Source: Bufo bufo (taxonomy: Eukaryota; Chordata; Amphibia; Anura; Bufonidae). Taken from it: a stretch of DNA of 64,000 nt. The notes beneath the pieces were generated by a model, which worked only from the letters and a program-made list of their open reading frames with translations, ran no database searches and had not been told where the DNA came from. This document shows positions 44,540 through 56,246 of the stretch, in pieces. The translations under genes and the position numbers were made by a program. Positions within the stretch are counted from its first letter, which is position 1. Every line of letters begins with the position of its first letter. The stretch spans positions 309,059,466-309,123,465 of the forward strand of contig NC_053390.1 in assembly GCF_905171765.1 (NCBI RefSeq), in the 5' to 3' direction.

Positions 44540-47500
44540 ATGACTAAAATAATTAGCTGGAATGTGAGGGGAATGGCCGATGCGATTAAACGCCAGAGTA
44601 TGTTTAATTACTTGCTGAGGTTTCATCCAGCATTATACTGTCTACAAGAGACCCACTTGACTAAGCAGTCACTGTACAATGTAAAGAATACATGGGTGGG
44701 CTTCTCGGCGTATGCTGTATTTTCCTCACATTCCAGAGGGGTCAGCATCTTGATACATAAAAGCATGCGGTTTGAATGTATGCGGGAACATGTTGACTCT
44801 TAAGGGAGGTTCATATGTTTACTCTGTAATGTGGATGGAGTGAGAATGATTTTGGTAGTGGTATATATTCCCCCTCCTTTTTCAGTGGTCCCCCTGAGAC
44901 TTATATTAGATATCCTGGCTCAATATGCAGGGATTCCTTGGATAATAATTTGTGACTTTAATAATGTAACAGATGAGAGGATAGACAGATGTAGAGTACA
45001 TAATACGGGCAGACAACCGGGTCCATCTCCCTTACATACCATTATGAGGGAGGTAGGACTTTTAGATATTTGGAGGCTACAACATCCGGCGGAACTTAGC
45101 TTTTCATGTAACTCGTCCACGTACTCCTCCTTATCAAGAATAGATCTGGCCCTAATCAATAACAGTATGTTCCCGTTAATACACTCCACGGATTACCTCC
45201 CTAGATCCCTTTTGGACCATTCCCCGTTGAAAATGGAACTATCCTTATCCACAGGTACTAGTCTGGGACCCAAGATGTGGAAGTGTTATGCTTTCTGGCT
45301 GCAAGTACTGGGGGACATGAAGGAAGTTGAGGATGCATTGAGGGAATATTTTTCCCTTAATGCAGGTACGGCCTCTATGCATACTATATGGGATGCCATG
45401 AAGAGCTTTTTAAGATGGATATTGATCCAATCTATTAGTAAACATAAAACCCGATCTAGGGACGTAGACGTCCGTATGCATAAGAAGGTTAAAGAAGCTG
45501 AGCTGGCATTTGTTTTGGCTCCCTCATTGCCCTCTAGTACACACTTAAAAGATAGCACAGGAGGACTTAAGATGTCATTTGCTGCAAGTGGCAGATAGAG
45601 GCAATTTTACAAACAACGCTTTTCCACGGAAGGAGAAAAAGTAGGGCATCTGCTTTCGGTAATTTCTTAGGCTGAGCAAGGGCAGAGTAGGAAGGGTACA
45701 GGGGAGATCCTGGAGACTCTGGAGTGCTTTTACTCTTCTCTATATACATCCAAATCATCATGTACAGAGGCAGAGAGCGTGGAGTTTCTGGGCAGGATTG
45801 ATCTACCCAAATTATCACGAGAAGACAGGGAAATGTTAGAAGCCCCTTTAAGCCTGGAAAAATTTGATATAGCATTAAATACCATGACAAAAATGATAAG
45901 GCTCCAGGCACTGACTGGCTCCCGACCGAGGTCTATAAAAAATTCTGAGGGGTGTTATTCCCTGAGCTGCTGAAGGTTCTTCAGCATTCCTTAGAGGTGG
46001 GCTATCTCCCTGATTCCATGCAGGAAGCACTTATTGTGGTGTTACCCAAGCCTGGGAAGGATTCCAAAATACCCGACCCGGCGGATGTCAAGATACTGGC
46101 CAAGGCATTTGCGACAAGACTATCTAAAGTGATATTGTCCATAATACACTCCGACCAGACGGGATTCATGCCCCAAAAATCCACCTCTATTAATATACGT
46201 AGAGTCTTCACTAGTATACAGATTGGGGCGGATAATGGGGGAGATAGGGCAATCCTGTCACTAGACGCCGTTAAGGCATTCGATAGCATAGAATGGGGAT
46301 ATCTGTGGTGTACGCTAAGGGCAATGGGTTTTGTTTAGTGTTTTATTAAATGGGTGCAAACGCTATATTCAGATCCAAGAGCGCGCATTAGAGCCAATGG
46401 GGGAATCTCTTCACTGTTTAGGCTGGCTAGGGGGACTCAACAGGGATGCCCACGGTCCCCCCTATTGTTTGCAATAGCGATCGAGCCACTTGCAGCAGCA
46501 ACAAGCTGCTCCCCAGGAATCCAAGGGTTTAAATATGGATCAGTCCACAATAAAATAGCTATGTACGCTGATGACACTCAGCTATTTTTGGGGGATACGT
46601 CGGCATCTCTGTCAGAGGCCATGTCGCTAATTGGCAGTTTCGGTAAGATGTCTGGGTTGACTATAAACTGGCATAAATCAGCGCTTATGTTTCTGGATGG
46701 TCAAATTTCCTTGAAAGTTGCTTAGGAAAACAATATTCCTTGTGTTAAAACCATCAATTACCTTGGGATTAACATATCTCCTAGGCTGGAAGACTTTGAG
46801 GAGATAAATCTAACACCGTTGCTTGCAAAGTTTAAAATCCAGAATAGGACGTGGTGTAAACTGTTCCTGTCGGTAGTTGGCAGAGTTAACCTCTTAAAAA
46901 TAATTATGATGCCCCAACTATTATACGTGCTTCATAACGCCCCGATATGGTTACCACTAAATAGGTTCCAGAGAATCAATTCTATTTTCAGGGAGCTGGT
47001 ATGGAGGAGAGGTCCATCTAGAATTAAAATGGAAACCTTACAACATGCTAAAACAGCGGTGGGCCTGTCATTGCCCAATCCCTGGATATACTATCTGGCG
47101 GCCCAATGTCAGCATTTCAGGGGGTGGATAGATCCGGGCATAACGGATATGACAGGCCAAATATTGCGACATAAATTGGGTGGAAGGAAGGGTGGATATT
47201 AGAAGGGTCGAGACTACCGATTGTAGATAAACGTACTCTACTTATACGACTGATGAGGAAAGTATGGGAAAAGTCAAAACAATTGAGAGGGGCCATTGGG
47301 GTAACAGAGCTTACCCCCTTATGGAATAACCACTTACTCCCAGAATTCCTCCCTCTAAAGGGATTTAAAACCTGGCAGAATAAAGGAGTGACCAGATTGG
47401 GCAGGGGGGTGCTTAGAACGTTCACCAATTTACAAGGAACCTACAATTTACCAAAAAGCAGCTTTTATCAATACTTAGAAATAAGGCATGCATTTAATGA

Positions 47501-48190
47501 AATGCATAAAAATAATATTGTGATACACAGAGACACTGCCTTACGGTTGATGGTTGGGAGAGGAGATAAAAAGGGACATATATCCATGATCTATCAAATG
47601 CTTTTAGACAAATTCCTGGAAGCATATCCACTATCCAGAATGAAAGGGTGGGAGAAAGATGTTGGGGAGATATCCAAAGAACAATGGGAGGACATCCTAG
47701 AAGCTGTACCAAAAACATCTTTAAGTGAAAGTGGGAAATTGTCACAACTATTTATTATACATAGGGTTTACAAAACCCAAGTGTTGTTACATCGTATTGG
47801 CATCAGGACAGACGCAAAATGTCCAAGATGTCAGATGGAACCAGCAGATCTAATACACATGCTATGGCAGTGCCCAAGATTAGATGGCTTCTAGACGGAT
47901 GTACTAGAGCTTATACACAGAACCTTCCTAATACGGGAGCCGAAGATATGTATTTTAGGTTATATGTCGAGATTGGAGTGGATTAAACAGATAGGATAGC
48001 GGTGGGAAGACTACTATAAGTAGCCAGGAAACTCATAGCGTTACACTGGATACAAGCATTGCCCCCGAGACTGGAGGAGTTCCGGAATAAAGTAAACACG
48101 ATGCTAACATATGAGAAAATGGTGTTCACAAAACGTGGTTGCCCTACAAAATTTGTAAAGCTTTGGAGTCAATGGCTGAGAAGAGCATGA
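44540..48190 (+). pseudogene. outer L1 ORF2, multiply broken
   Basis: Endonuclease begins MTKIISWNVRGMAD; a nonsense codon follows HVDS (44801-44803), and several frameshifts follow (near 45590, 45945, 46330, 46730, 47200 and 47890). Reverse transcriptase motifs remain: DQTGFMPQ, LDAVKAFDSIEW, GTQQGCPRSPLLF, and the YADD catalytic box at 46564-46575. The zinc-knuckle-like CPRCQMEPADLIHMLWQC is near 47820. Stop at 48188-48190. Confidence 0.9.
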
Positions 48191-48489
48191 TAAGTCATAT
48201 GTGGTCGATCAATGCTGAAGGGTGGGGATGTTGGGGGTTGTGCTTATTGGCGCTATTTTCTTGGAAATTATTTTAAAATTCTGTACGATACTGTTCTTTG
48301 TATTCATCTGAACAAAAATGTATCTGTATTTTATTTTATGAAAATACCTTAATGATATACAACAAGCTATTAATAATAAAAAATGATCTGATTAAAAAAG
48401 AAAGAAAAAGTAGTCCTTTCAACTCCGAAACATGTTGTCTATTCATAGAAGATCCAATAAAGAAGTTATCCTTCAGAAGTCTTGCAAAT

Positions 48490-49164
48490 GTTTGTAGCCA
48501 AGAACTGGCATAAAAACATTCGTCAGTGAATTCTAGTGGGGTCAGTTGGTTTCCAGAGAGGTGTCTGTCATTTAGAAGGGAAAAAAAACAAAAACATAGC
48601 ACCCACAGTGATCATAAAAGCAGAAGTCTCAGAGTCCCCTTTGTGAATGGAGTAGTATGCACCTTACCATTCCATTCACAAAGGGGACCTTCGTTCTCAT
48701 GATCTCTGGGGGTCCCAGCTGCCGGACTCCCAGCATTCAGACACGTGGTATCCTATCATAAAGTGCGAGCTACTGTGATAAATTTGGCTGGATTTCCACA
48801 GGGCGCCTGAGAGGCCAATGACTGCACAAATTATCTCCGTTAACCTGCAAATCTGTACAGCCATTGGCCACCCCATGGAAACCCAAATTTACACTGTCTA
48901 GTCAGTTTACACTGTCTACGTTTAGACAGAATTAGTAAATCTGTATCACTGTGGGGCTTAGTAATGTGGCCGTTGATCATATGTAAAGTCTGTATATACT
49001 TTCTTGCTAAAAGTATGGAAATGAAATCGGGTAGAAGGAAAAGGGAAGCTTTTTGTATGTTATCTGTGTACGTAGTATTATATGTCACATGTTTTAATAT
49101 TAGAACTTTTATTCAAAAGCGTTATTCCTAATCTGAATGCAGGCTGTCCCCAGTGGCCTCTATG
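48490..49164. other. intergenic sequence with one short palindrome
   Basis: Around 48635-48695, TCCCCTTTGTGAATGGA is repeated inverted. No exon or clear element otherwise. Confidence 0.45.
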
Positions 49165-49167
49165 TAA

Positions 49168-49525
49168 GGGCTCATGCACACGGCCATTGCCCGGCCTTTC
49201 GTATTGTGGCCCGCAAACAGAGGGTCCTCAATACACGGGCACCAGCTGTGTGCACCCTGCATCACAGATGCGGACCCATTCACTTGAAAGGGTCCGCAAT
49301 CCATAAGGTTGTTGCGGAACGGGGGCACGGAACCCTACGGAAGCACTACAGAGGGCTTCCGTGGGGTTTCTGTCAGTGCCTCCATACCACAAAGAAGTAG
49401 TTCATGCACTACTTTTTTGGGTGCGGACAGACCACGGACCCATTCAAATTGAATGGGTCTGGAATCGGCACGGATGTTGCCCATGCATTGGGGATCGGGT
49501 GATCAACGGCTGTGTGTATGAGCCC
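49168..49525. repeat. palindromic MITE, TWA family
   Basis: TAA at 49165-49167 and 49526-49528; tips GGGCTCATGCACACGGCC and the complement of GGGCTCATACACACAGCC. Confidence 0.78.
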
Positions 49526-49901
49526 TAATGCTTTTTCAGTCTCCCCTTCACATGAGTACTCCAGCAGAATTCTAAAGGGTGAAATCTATGCTGGACATCT
49601 ACAGCGCATATTGACATGCTGCAAATTTAAAATCCACATCGAGTGTCACATTGTGTGCGGTTTGCGTTAAAAAAGAAGAAGATTTTTTTGAAATATCAAC
49701 CATTTTTCTGTTAATGTAAATGATGCAGATTTTCCATGCGCCACTCTATTGTAAAAAATTGTCACTGTACCTTAAAGGGGTCCCTAATGACCCCTTAATA
49801 TCCACTGTAGCTACAAACTAGCAAGCATAGAACACATTGTATATTCTAAAGAATTCACTGTAAACAATATGAAAGGAAACAAAGGACCACTGCCTTCTTA
49901 T

Positions 49902-49907
49902 TTTATT
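49902..49907 (-). terminator. PSME2: poly(A) signal AATAAA for PSME2
   Basis: AATAAA on the - strand, about 105 nt past the PSME2 stop codon. Confidence 0.6.
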
Positions 49908-50009
49908 GTTACAACTTCGCTGTACTGAGTGCAGAGGGAAATATAATTCTGAGGATCCGAAGGAAAACGATGAGTTGTGTAGTACCAGATACCAGGTAAG
50001 ATACTAAAG

Positions 50010-50090
50010 TTAGTACATTGTATTTGTATCTTCTCCTTTAGGGTTGGTTATTTTCTCAAAATTCTTCAGAATTATATCAAATATTTCAAT
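50010..50090 (-). CDS. PSME2: PSME2 terminal coding exon
   Basis: Acceptor TTTCTTTCAG, 26 codons and TAA (50010-50012); ends in the family's C-terminal tyrosine. Confidence 0.95.
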   Translation of the reverse strand: MEIFDIILKNFEKITNPKGEDTNTMY

Positions 50091-53000
50091 CTGAAAGAAA
50101 TGCAGATATTATGTGGTATAAATACTGTGACATGATTAGTATATATTTTATCTATTTAAAGAGCTTCTGTCACCAGAATCATTGTGGTGAAACAGGCTGA
50201 CCAGCGACATGTGCGCAGGTCATCAGAAGCTAGCGGTCTTGGTCCCATCCCCATCTGTGGCTTTATTTCTGAGAAAAATGTTTTCATATATGCAAATGAC
50301 CCTCTAATTTTTCGAGTTTCATCTGTACAAGTCATAAGTAAGGGCTTCTGTCACTAGATTCACTGTAGTAGAACAAGCTGACCTGCAATATTTGTGCAGG
50401 TCATTAGAAGCTAGCGGTCTTAATATATGCAGATGAGGCTCTACGAGCAACGGGCGCGTTGCAGTTACTTCTAGAGGCTCTGTCCTCCCTGCTGCGGCCA
50501 CGCCCCCTGCACTTTGATTGACAGGGCCAGGCTATGTAAATGTCATCACTCCTGGCCCTGACGTCTCCTAGTCTCGTACCGTTTGCTGTGCCCTTCAGGA
50601 CAGTACAGAGGAGAATTGCGGGCAAGCCTTTCTTTGTACTGCGCCTGAGCCAGGTACTAAAGTGTACGGCAAAGGTGCGAGAGTAGGCAAAGTCAAGGCC
50701 AGGAGTGATGACATTTACATAGCCTGGCCCTGTCAATCAAAGTGCAGGGGGCGTGGCCGCAGCAGGGAGGACAGAGCCTCTAGAAGTAACTGCAACGCGC
50801 CCGTTGCTCGTAGAGCCTCATCTGCATATATTAAGACCGCTAGCTTCTAATGACCTGCACAAATATTGCAGGTCAGCTTGTTCTACTACAGTGAATCTAG
50901 TGACAGAAGCCCTTACTTATGACTTGTACAGATGAAACTCGAAAAATTTGAATTTTGAGAAAAGGTTCAATATTCTAGGCTCAAAGTGTCACACTCTAGT
51001 CAGCTAATTAATCCATACCCCCTGAGCAAAGGGTACCTGAGATTGTGACTTTGGGGGTTTCATAAACTGTAAGCCATAATCATCCAAATTATAACAAATA
51101 AAGGCTTGAAATATCTCGCTTTGCATGTAATGGGTCTATCTCATATGTTAGTTTTACCTTTTAAGTTGCATTACTGAAATAAATGAACTTTGCACAATAT
51201 TAGAATTTTATCAATTATCCGGAACGGGTGCGGACCCATTTATTCTCTATGGGGCTAGAAGAGATGCGGGGAGCACACTATGTGCTCTTCACAACCGCAT
51301 TTCCGGAGCTCGGCCCCAATCTTCCGGTCCGCAGCTCCGCAAGAAAATAGAGCATGTCCTATTCTTGTCCGCAATTGCGGACAAGAATAGGCATTTCTAT
51401 GGGGGTGCCGGCCAGGTGTATTGCGGATCCGCAATGCACTACAGACGTCTGAATGGATCCTAACTCCTTTTGAATTGCCCGTAGCGTTACAGGATCAAAG
51501 AAACATGGGGGAGATTGAGCATAAGCGCACACAGCAGCCAGTCCACCCCTCTCATTTTCCCTTGTATTATTCCTATAGAAAGTATGACATACGTCTAGAA
51601 TATAGTATCTAATTTCAGTGTATACTGACACTGCTTGTTATATGTGGGATCCAGCTCCATTTACTTTTATATTTAAGTATTGTACCTATTATTTTGTATA
51701 TAAAGAGGTAGGATCTGCAAGCATGCTAGGGCCTGGATGCAGCATCAAGCCATGTGAAATGGCATTTACCCAATGTTAGTCTGCATCCAGTGGCCATGTT
51801 TTAATAACAGAATTTTGCATTGGATGGTGCCACGTTTTTCTCTATAAACTGTACTATTGGCATAATCTGTTATTGAGTACCATGAAGGGACCGATAACGA
51901 GCTGATCCCCATGTGAGTAGATACACAAAGGAGCAGTGCCAGCATGATTTCAGTCATATGTCTAGTATATGGCATCACTTTCTGATTGTATGGGGACCGA
52001 TTGTCAGGCCTCACAATCCCAACACTGGAGTTTCACTGGGTGCTTTGCAATATTGTGAGGGTCATTTATCAAACAGAAATACGCCTAAAATAAGTGTATT
52101 TTTGGCGCAGATTGTGGCGCAAAGATCCTTTGCGCCACAATCTGCAAGTTCTTCCCTCTCACGCTAGGTCTAAAAAAGGGGACGGGGAAGGGGACAGGCC
52201 AGTAGGCCCGTCTCATTTACCATTTTGTACTCCTGTTTTAGGCGTAGAAAATGGAAGCTGTCTTACGTTTAGAAGTGGTGGAGGATCCGCCGAAGTTATG
52301 TAGAGGCCGGCGCCTCTTCAGAACTCCGGCGGATCCACCTCCAGGTATAGGGGTTATTAAGACAGTCGTCTAAAATGCCAGTCTTAATAAATGTGCCCCT
52401 TTGTTTTTGGCACCATACTATTATATTGAACACAGATCAGATAAGTAGTTGCATAAACTTACGTAAATGTTCCTCACATCAATCAGAGCTAGTTTAAGAT
52501 CTACAAATGCACCTTCATCTTTGTCATGAACCAGAGCTCTGTAATCCATCTGGGATGAGAAAAGAAAGTGCTCATAATACAGTATCATAATAAAATGCAT
52601 AAATAACGTACAACGTACCTGCACTTTCACGATTAAAGGTCCCTTTATATGGGGCAACGATCAGGGCAGAAAACTAATTCCAATAATCGCCCTGTGTAAG
52701 GGTGCCACCGATCACCCCATGATGCATTGAAATTATTTGATCGGTTCAATACTGACAAAAGCCTTATTCACACATCTGTGTCTGCGAAGACACCCTCGTG
52801 AAACGCTCATTCATCGGGTAATAATTTTTGTAACTGCACAAATTATTTATCGTTTGCCGGCAGCAGATCATGCACTGTTAACACGATCTGCTGCCGGCAA
52901 GCAACTAGTCAGTATGGAGACGAGCGATGGCATTAGTGATCGCTCCTCCCCATACTGTGGAGGAGATTGCTGCATGTAAATGCAGCGGTCACCTCCACCA

Positions 53001-53465
53001 GCGAGCAGGCGGTTGTCGGGAAGGAACGCCTCCTTCCCGACAATCTGCTGCTGTGTTGTCCCATGTAAACTGATGCATTTAGGACAGGCATCCTCAAACT
53101 GCGGCCCTCCAGCTGTTGTAAAACTACAACTCCCACAATGCCCTGCTGTAGGCTGATACCTGTATGCTGTTCGGGCATGCTGGGAGTTGTAGTTTTGCAA
53201 CAGCTGGAGGGCCGCAGTTTGAGGATGCCTGATTTAGGATCTTCAGCAGTATGCTTTCGCCTTATCAGAGAATCGTTCTACTGGGGAACTGCGCTGTGTG
53301 CTATCTGTGTCATCTTCTTGCTCTTTGTTCAGTTACATTGGGAAATTGTACGGTCTCTCAATACAGATTATTAGATTATGCAAGATAAAAAAACTAGTAA
53401 AATTTATTACCACATGTGTCTCTTTAGAAGCTTTAGCAACAGCATCTCCTCTCTCTGTAAGATAC
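50010..53465 (-). CDS. PSME2: proteasome activator complex subunit 2 (PA28 beta), last three coding exons
   Basis: Beta subunit that pairs with PA28 alpha in the 11S proteasome cap. Visible exons: 53465-53411, 52549-52463, 50090-50010, all GT-AG, 73 codons plus stop. They read YLTERGDAVAKASKETHV, then MDYRALVHDKDEGAFVDL and KLALIDVRNIY, then IEIFDIILKNFEKITN with end PKGEDTNTMY. MDYRALVH and NPKGE are beta-type; alpha has GDYR and RPRG. No earlier exon could be found up to 64000, so the 5' part lies outside or behind a very long intron. The neighbour EMC9 is on the same strand, downstream. Confidence 0.95.
50306..50948. repeat. 643-bp palindrome with near-identical outer arms
   Basis: The outer ~250 bp of each arm (50306-50560 and 50694-50948) appear identical in inverted order, giving the same 60-residue open frame on opposite strands. 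The central ~130 bp only partly match. It lies in PSME2 intron between the last two exons. Tip AATTTTTCGAGTTTCATCTG continues on the right into a further repeat (to about 51220). Confidence 0.93.
50949..51220. repeat. remnant of an AT-rich DNA transposon
   Basis: TTCAATATTCTAGGCTCAAA to CACAATATTAGAATTTTATC; the ends are weakly inverted (TCAATATTCTA and TAGAATTTT). Continuous with the right tip of the 50306-50948 palindrome. Confidence 0.5.
51221..51462. repeat. TWA-family MITE, right portion
   Basis: Ends GACGTCTGAATGGATCC then TAA (51463-51465); inner TTGTCCGCAATTGCGGACAA is a perfect palindrome. The left tip is not identified. Confidence 0.6.
52058..52402. repeat. MITE related to the GGG-CATTTAT family
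   Basis: GGGTCATTTATCAA at the left and TTAATAAATGTGCCCC at the right; inner GGCGCAGATTGTGGCGCAAA pairs locally. Lies just past the PSME2 exon donor side. Confidence 0.6.
52463..52549 (-). CDS. PSME2: PSME2 coding exon (MDYRALV)
   Basis: 87 nt between TCATCCCAG and GTAAGT, 29 codons, phase 0 on both sides. Confidence 0.96.
53085..53231. repeat. hAT-type palindromic MITE with ZNF143/THAP11-like motifs
   Basis: Perfect 8-bp duplication ATTTAGGA at 53077-53084 and 53232-53239; tips CAGGCATCCTCAAACTGCGG and complement. Each arm has ACTACAACTCCCA followed by (G)CATGCCC or CAATGCCC, close to the known SBS/ZNF143 motif. Short palindromes to the left (52855-52902) belong to another foldback. Confidence 0.9.
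53411..53465 (-). CDS. PSME2: PSME2 coding exon (RGDAVAKASK)
   Basis: 55 nt between CTACTTTCAG and GTAATA; the first base completes a codon from an exon not seen in this window. Confidence 0.95.
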
Positions 53466-53661
53466 CTGAAAGTAGAAACATTGGTGAAATATCAGATTCA
53501 TACAGATTCTCATAGACCTTTGTATGGGAAGTTATACCAAGTGGAGAGCAACAGCCAATATTAAAGGCATTTATAGTGAAATATTGAGCTGTATTCATGT
53601 GATAGTGTACTGTAAATTGTCCATAGAATATTAATCTAAGACATGGGACTTTGTTTCCTAA

Positions 53662-53857
53662 GGTGGCCATACACCTTAGATAGCTGTCTGCGAAGTTATT
53701 CCTCTCAAACCCTCTATACACATGCATGCTCTGCAGCTTATGTCCCATTAGAACATGTTATCTGCCACTGGCGGAGAGTCGGGGAGCCCCCACACACCTT
53801 AGATAAACCCATTGATTTTGCCAAGACCACCCAAGCATCTAATGTGTATGGGCTCCT
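53662..53857. repeat. inverted-repeat MITE
   Basis: TAAGGTGGCCATACACCTTA at the left and TAATGTGTATGGGCTCCTTT at the right; ACACCTTAGATA recurs inside. Resembles the TWA family in tip position. Confidence 0.6.
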
Positions 53858-54057
53858 TTAAAATCTCATTATCTGCATTCATTTGATGTTATTACAGTGA
53901 AGACACCAGTGAACCTCACAGGGTAACATGCATAATTTGAGGACTGTTATGCTCAAATACGTTAGACTACAATAGATCTGAACCTCAGCAGAGCTGGCTT
54001 TTTAATGGTCCCTACATTGCAAAAGTTGTTTTACTGACTTGATTGGCTGGAAACCCC

Positions 54058-54241
54058 ATTTAAAGGGCATCTGTCAGCAGTTTTGCACCTCTTAAACTGG
54101 CTGACCTGTTACATGTGCACTTGGCAGCTGAAGGCACATATGAACATGGGAACAACACCGATGCCTTCAGCTGCCAAGCGCACATGTAACAGGTCAGCCA
54201 GTTTCATAGGTACAAACCTGCTGACAGATGCCCTTTAAGGC
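54058..54241. repeat. palindromic MITE
   Basis: AAAGGGCATCTGTCAGCAG and complement at the ends; GGCTGACCTGTTACATGTGC and GCCTTCAGCTGCCAAG also pair. Confidence 0.85.
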
Positions 54242-54592
54242 CGTCTGTACACAAATAGGCTGATTGTACACCGGATCCGCACGAAATTGCTGGCGGATTT
54301 ATGTGCATGTCTGCAACATATCCACACCAAAATCCACCTAATTCCATCTTAGATTTAGTTTTGCTGCAGATCTTACCTTTTATTGGAAAAGGGTGAAATC
54401 CGCAGCTAAAACCGCAAACATAATTGACATGTTGTGGATTTGGAAATCAGCACTACAGGTCTATTTCTGAACGGGAACAATGTTCTAAATGTACATGAGA
54501 TTTCTGCAATCTCATACATTTTGCTGGTACTGTACTACGCTGCGTTTTTTTCCACGCAGTAATCTGCACTCTACATGTATGATGCGAGATTA

Positions 54593-54904
54593 AAAGGTCT
54601 TCCGACGTTTTTATACTGATGACCTATCCTCAGGATAGGTCATCAGTATCTGATCGGTGAGGGTCCAACACTCGGGATCCCAGCCAATCAGCTGTTTTGA
54701 GAAGTCACCGGCGCTCCTGTGAGCCTTCTCCCTGTTCACCAAGCACAGTGCTGTACATTGTATAGCAGCTGTACTTGGTATTGAACTCATTCATGCATTC
54801 ACTTGAATGGGACTGAGCTGCTCCTAGGCCACATGAATGATGAATGTGACGTCACTGGCCTATCTTTAGAATAGGTCATCAGTATAAAATTTCAGAAAAC
54901 CCCT
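54593..54904. repeat. palindromic MITE related to the one in the PSME1 3' UTR
   Basis: TACTGATGACCTATCCTCAG at the left and ATAGGTCATCAGTATAAAAT at the right; ends near AAAGGTCTTCCG and CAGAAAACCCC. Confidence 0.75.
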
Positions 54905-56243
54905 TAGTGCTATATGCTGTGTATACTCGTCATGGAGCACTGCTACTTAGTGCTCCATGACGAGTATACACGTCATGGCATTAAACGGTCACCATGTCTA
55001 CAAACATGGTGACAGTGCTGAGACCCCGGCTGTTACACACAGCCAGGGATCTCAGCTTACCTGCCCGGGGCCAATGAGGGCAGTCCCGGGCCGGTGATCG
55101 CTTTGATTGACTAGCCAATCAGTGTATCCTAATGCCGGCTGAATGGTTCTGATCCCCAAAGTCCATGACTGTGGGAATCAGAACCTTGTAAACTGCATAA
55201 AAGTAGTTTATACCCCCCCCCCTTTCCTCCCCAAACAATCCATCCATGCCCCATGCCTGATCAGGCTTACTGTGAATGAAGAGCCATCAGACCCACTGGA
55301 TCTTCAAGAACTAAGTGGGTCTGGGTCCAAAAATGTTAAAAAATAAAAAATCCAATTTCTCCCTATATCTGCACATTTATAGTTGATTAAAAATAAAAAC
55401 ACTAAACATGTTTGGTATCGCCGTGTCCGTAACGACCTGATCTATAAAATTATCAGAGGGGCTTCAATTGGGACATGGTATCTAAAAACTAGTCCAGCAA
55501 AATCTGCCCACAAAAAACATATGGTGCTCCTTTTCTTCTGCAACCCGCCATGTGCCCTTACAGAAGCTCATGACCACATATAGTGTGTTTCTGTAAACCA
55601 CAGAACCAGGGTAATAGATTTTGAGTTTTCCTTGGCTGTTAACCCTTGATGTGTTACAGGAATAATGGATTAAAAAGGGAAAATCTGACAAAAAAGTGAA
55701 ATTTAGAAATGTCATCTTCATTTTCCTTTAATTCTTGTGGAACACCTAAAGGGTTAACAAAGATTGTAAAATCAGTTTTGAATAACCTGAGGGGTGTCGT
55801 TTCTAAATTGGGGCTATTTATGGGTGTTTGCTACTATGTAAGCCCCACAAAGTGACTTCATAACTGAACTGGTCCTTAAGAATTTCTTCTAAAAGTCTAA
55901 GCCTTTTAACGTCTTAAAAAATAAAACTACATCTACAAAATGATGCCAACATAAAGGAAATGTAAAGTACTAAATATTTTGTGAGGTATCACTATCTGGC
56001 TGAAAATCAGAGAAATTCAAATTTTCTAAATTATGAATTTTTCCACATTTTCTGTAAAAAAAATTTTTTTTTTTTTTTATAATGGTGACTCAAATTTACC
56101 ACTATCATAAAGTGGTGTCACGAGAAAACATTCCCAGAATAGCATGGATAAGTAAAAGTGTTCCAAAGTTATTACCACATAAAGTGACACATCAGATTTC
56201 CAAAATTTGACCTGGTCCTTAAGGTGAAAAATGGCAATGTCCT
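54905..56243. repeat. degenerate mid-repetitive DNA transposon, boundaries unclear
   Basis: A perfect hairpin AGTGCTCCATGACGAGTATA lies near 54950. Then come GTTTGGTATCGCCGTGTCCG and CTGGTCCTTAAG stretches, typical in style of the TTAA-flanked elements here. No coding capacity. Confidence 0.5.
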
Positions 56244-56246
56244 TAA

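Larger units (their letters stand above)
35850..48403 (+). mobile_element. full-length L1 LINE (outer), interrupted by an antisense L1
   Basis: Flanked by the 17-bp duplication GAAAAAGTAGTCCTTTC at 35833-35849 and 48404-48420. Includes 5' UTR (35850-36013), ORF1, ORF2 and an A-rich tail. Minus the nested insert it is about 5.6 kb. Both ORFs carry lesions. Confidence 0.95.
35652..48489. repeat. foldback MITE split by an L1 insertion
   Basis: The left arm (35652-35763) contains GATAACTTCTTTATTGGATC, ACATGTTTCGGAGTTGAAAG and AGTCTCAAGCTCTGAAT. The right arm is the complement, but its outer 69 bp now lie at 48421-48489, beyond the L1. Without the L1 and its target duplication the element is about 267 bp. 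Confidence 0.92.

Noticed and set aside
50319..50935. Identical 60-residue open frames on opposite strands
   Set aside because: A consequence of the palindrome 50306-50948; no start context, exons or homology.
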